A stretch of DNA of 64,000 nt from positions 1-64,000 of the forward strand of contig NZ_JAJTHI010000001.1 of the NCBI RefSeq assembly GCF_021298855.1, read 5' to 3'. Source of the DNA: Gemmatimonas sp. GTDB taxonomy: Bacteria > Gemmatimonadota > Gemmatimonadetes > Gemmatimonadales > Gemmatimonadaceae. Under the pieces are notes generated by a model. That model searched no databases. It was not told the origin of the DNA and was given only the letters and a program-made list of their open reading frames with translations. The translations under genes were made by a program, and so were the position numbers. Shown here piece by piece: positions 61,859-64,000 of this stretch (position 1 is its first letter; each line of letters opens with the position of its first letter).

Positions 61859-63057
61859 CGCACACACGCACGGAGACACCGCTGGGCACGTGGCGCATCT
61901 GCTGGCAGCTGGGGGTGTCCGCGCTGGCCACATCCACCACCGGCACCGCCACGAGCCTTGCCCTGGTGGTCGCCAGTGTGGCGTGCGTGGTGGGCGCCGA
62001 TCGGGCATTCCAGTCGCTTGGCCAGCTGGTGCAGCAGCTCGCTGATGGTGGCAATTCCCCCACGGCCCAGCTCGAGGTGTCGGCCTGTCCGAAATGCCAG
62101 GCCGCGCTCTCGTCGTGGGCCACGCTGCACCCCCTGCTCGAGCGATCTGCCGTGACTACGGTGGTCGTGCGTGGCGTCGGCGGCATTTCCATTCCGCACC
62201 GCACCGTCCCCGTGCGCTGTGTTCCTCCAGGTCAGACACCCGCGGCGGTCAGCTGGTGGAGCAGCGGGGCGCGCCTGGCGTGGCACGAGCAGCCACCCCT
62301 CGGCAGGAGCCACGGGGTGGTACTCGCCGGTGTCGAGCTGGCGCCAGGCCGTCGCGGCGCCGAGCGCGCGATCACGATTGAAACGACTGCGGGTGCCTGG
62401 GCTGTGGTCGGAACGCTGCCCGCACGGCCGCTTCTGTCGCAGCACCGCGAGGAGAACGGTGCGCTGCTCGTGCCGTGGCGGGCGCCCTTCGATCGCCTGT
62501 GCCAAGGTGGCACGCCGCAGTGGCGTGTCGTGGCGCGCGATACCCTGGCGCTCACGCGCGCGCTGACCGAAGTGGACGCCGAGTTGCGCCGTGCGCTGCA
62601 GTGGCGCCCCACCGACGTGCCACCATGGCGCGTTCGCCGCCTCGATCGCTTCGGCACGCTGGTGCGTGGACTCGTTGATCGATTTTCGCGATGGCTCATG
62701 GTGGTACCACTGCTGGTCATGGGACTGGCGGGAGCCGGCATCTTCAGTGTGCAGGCGCTCGAAAGTGCTGCCCGCATGGACGAGTTCGGCGTCCGCCGAG
62801 CCGTGGGCGCCAGTCGCACCACGCTGATGGGCCAGCTTGCCATGGAAGCGATGATTGTGAGTGTCGTGGGGGTGGCGTTGGCGACGGCGGGCCTGTGGTT
62901 GGCCGGCCTGCTCGAGGCGGGCGCGGTCGCGCTGTGGCGGGCGGCTGCACACGGCGCGGGCATCGCGATGCTCATGACCACGCTCGGGATGTTTCTGCCC
63001 GGGGTGAGCGCGCTGCGCGCGGCGTCCATTGCGGCGCTGGAAGGCGGGCACCACTGA
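61855..63057 (+). CDS. FtsX/MacB-like permease 1
   Basis: A 400-residue protein with one N-terminal transmembrane helix (ATSLALVVASVACVVGADRA), a ~230-residue extracytoplasmic domain, and a C-terminal FtsX domain of three helices. Conserved FtsX text is ALESAARMDEFGVRRAVGASRTTL. The extracytoplasmic domain begins with a CxxC (Cys78-Pro-Lys-Cys81), unusual in this family and next to a redoxin gene. It overlaps the preceding permease by 4 bp. No own ATPase is adjacent except the one at 60,462. Confidence 0.82.
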   Translation: MTHTRTETPLGTWRICWQLGVSALATSTTGTATSLALVVASVACVVGADRAFQSLGQLVQQLADGGNSPTAQLEVSACPKCQAALSSWATLHPLLERSAVTTVVVRGVGGISIPHRTVPVRCVPPGQTPAAVSWWSSGARLAWHEQPPLGRSHGVVLAGVELAPGRRGAERAITIETTAGAWAVVGTLPARPLLSQHREENGALLVPWRAPFDRLCQGGTPQWRVVARDTLALTRALTEVDAELRRALQWRPTDVPPWRVRRLDRFGTLVRGLVDRFSRWLMVVPLLVMGLAGAGIFSVQALESAARMDEFGVRRAVGASRTTLMGQLAMEAMIVSVVGVALATAGLWLAGLLEAGAVALWRAAAHGAGIAMLMTTLGMFLPGVSALRAASIAALEGGHH

Positions 63058-64000
63058 ATGCGCATGGGGCGCGCGACTGAGCCGCTGCTGCAGCTGTGGC
63101 AGGCCACCGATCTCCTGCGCGCCACCCGTCGTCAACCCTGGCTCGTGGCCGTGGCCCTGCTCTCGCTGGCGGCCACCACGGCCATCAGCGCGCTGGTGCA
63201 TGCAGGCGTGACGGGGGTGTCGGCTGCCTTGCGTCGCGATTTGGCGCAGGACGGTGGTGATGTCCTGCAGCTGCAGCCCGCAACCGCGGCCGTCCCCTGC
63301 CCGCTCTCCGCGCACCGCTGTACCGAGCGCGGCGCCGCAACGGTGCGGCGTGGCGTGGGCACACTGCACACCCTGGCCGCCACGCTTCCGGCGTCGTCGC
63401 ACGCGTTGGTCCGCGAGGGGTCGGCGCTGCTGCACCGGCCGCCCCGCCGCCAGCGCGTCGGCCTGCTGGGAACCGGCCGGGCACTCTTCGGGCTGCAATC
63501 CAGTCGCGTGGTGAGTGGTCGGGTGTGGTCGGCACACGAGGAGCGCAGCGCCCGTCGCATCGGGGTCATCGGGCGCACACTGGTCGACTCCCTGTTCGGC
63601 GGCCAGGTCCCCGCCCGCGTGCGTCTGGGCTCCGTCACCATCGCCATCATCGGTGTCGTGCAGTCGGGACCCGTGGCACCGATCGATCTCGACCACGTCT
63701 TCATCGTGCCACCGCCGGTGTTCCGCGATCTGACGAACCCCGCGACAGGCGCCTACAGTCTGCTGGCACGGGGCCACGACCACGGCGAGGCGGTTTCGGC
63801 ACGCGTCGGGCTGCTGCGCCTCCGCCGCCAGTCGCCTCGCCGCTTCACCAGCGTGACCGCGTCCACGGCACAGGAGCGGCTGGGCGACGTCGCGAAGCTC
63901 GAGGACGCGCTGCGCTCCGGCGCGCGTGCGCTGTCGTTCGTCCTCGCCTTGGCGTCGGTGGTGGCCGTGGCCGCGCTCAGCGCCTCCATCGCGCGCGCGC
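63058..64000 (+). CDS. FtsX/MacB-like permease 2 (cut by window end)
   Basis: The reading frame starts at ATG 63058, directly after the previous stop, and runs to the window end (at least 314 residues). It has an N-terminal helix (WLVAVALLSLAATTAISALV), a MacB-like periplasmic core with GVIGRTLVDSLFGG and IAIIGVVQSGPVAPIDLDHV, and the first returning helix ALSFVLALASVVAVAALSA. The last section should be an FtsX domain beyond 64,000. Like permease 1 it has a cysteine pair soon after the first helix (Cys81, Cys88). Confidence 0.8.
   Translation, partial: MRMGRATEPLLQLWQATDLLRATRRQPWLVAVALLSLAATTAISALVHAGVTGVSAALRRDLAQDGGDVLQLQPATAAVPCPLSAHRCTERGAATVRRGVGTLHTLAATLPASSHALVREGSALLHRPPRRQRVGLLGTGRALFGLQSSRVVSGRVWSAHEERSARRIGVIGRTLVDSLFGGQVPARVRLGSVTIAIIGVVQSGPVAPIDLDHVFIVPPPVFRDLTNPATGAYSLLARGHDHGEAVSARVGLLRLRRQSPRRFTSVTASTAQERLGDVAKLEDALRSGARALSFVLALASVVAVAALSASIARA

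Noticed and set aside
63058-64000. Short overlapping frames on the opposite strand at the window end
   Set aside because: The plus-strand frame from 63,058 is open to the end and has clear MacB/FtsX-type features.
1-64000. tRNA genes, insertion sequences, prophage and CRISPR
   Set aside because: Read through on both strands for T-loop, transposase, integrase and array signals; none could be supported, though a short tRNA could be missed by eye.

Overview
The window is GC-rich, Gram-negative-type bacterial chromosome: lipoproteins with lipoboxes, Sec and Tat signal peptides, and dense gene packing with many 4-nt start/stop overlaps. A GWxTD-family protein, a putatively leaderless kinase mRNA, and the gene set around dnaA suggest Gemmatimonadota. 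That placement is an inference; no 16S gene is present. No CRISPR array, insertion sequence, prophage or tRNA gene was found.

Layout. 1-7,000: a cation symporter, a YheT-like hydrolase, small membrane proteins, mnmG and a SIMPL protein. 7,062-9,525: a partition locus with two parS palindromes flanking a tandem duplication, then parA-parB. 9,569-15,070: a BMP-type ABC uptake operon with an inserted Nif3-like gene. 15,352-20,539: membrane dipeptidase, a TldD/TldE pair and an HD protein. 20,634-30,286: a SNF2 helicase with tex, a PfpI/HxlR divergent pair, a lipoprotein and an MFS exporter. 30,308-39,374: polA, a GWxTD lipoprotein, a kinase overlapping pyrE, an orphan chemoreceptor and an AraC regulator.

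39,596-48,092 is the replication-origin neighbourhood: RNase P RNA (rnpB), dnaN and dnaA on the minus strand, then rpmH, rnpA, yidD, yidC and mnmE on the plus strand. The dnaA-dnaN spacer is the best oriC candidate. A perfect DnaA box sits inside the likely dnaA promoter. The rnpA frame has no normal start outside rpmH, which recalls the Thermus arrangement. mnmG-parA-parB, usually next to mnmE, lies about 36 kb away.

48,312-57,704: a DUF2268-type protease, a DUF2225 protein, upp, a LOG-family hydrolase, a sensor kinase with a response regulator, an unexplained hairpin-rich spacer ending in an intrinsic terminator, a sigma-54 activator and an ArsR-like repressor.

The most interesting part is 57,866-64,000 (open at the window end). 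It holds an exported stand-alone C39-type protease, two paralogous small exported proteins (Sec signal, low-complexity linker, Gly run, then a ~55-residue core with C-x2-C...C-x3-C), a one-cysteine thioredoxin-fold protein, a five-segment membrane protein, an ABC ATPase with its permease, and two FtsX/MacB-like permeases. I read it as an undescribed peptide (bacteriocin-like) maturation, export and immunity system in which C39 cleavage happens outside the cytoplasm. The gene calls are solid; the system-level function is inference.

Convergent and other intergenic spacers carry several long imperfect palindromes. They fall into at least two repeat families, some probably serving as bidirectional terminators.
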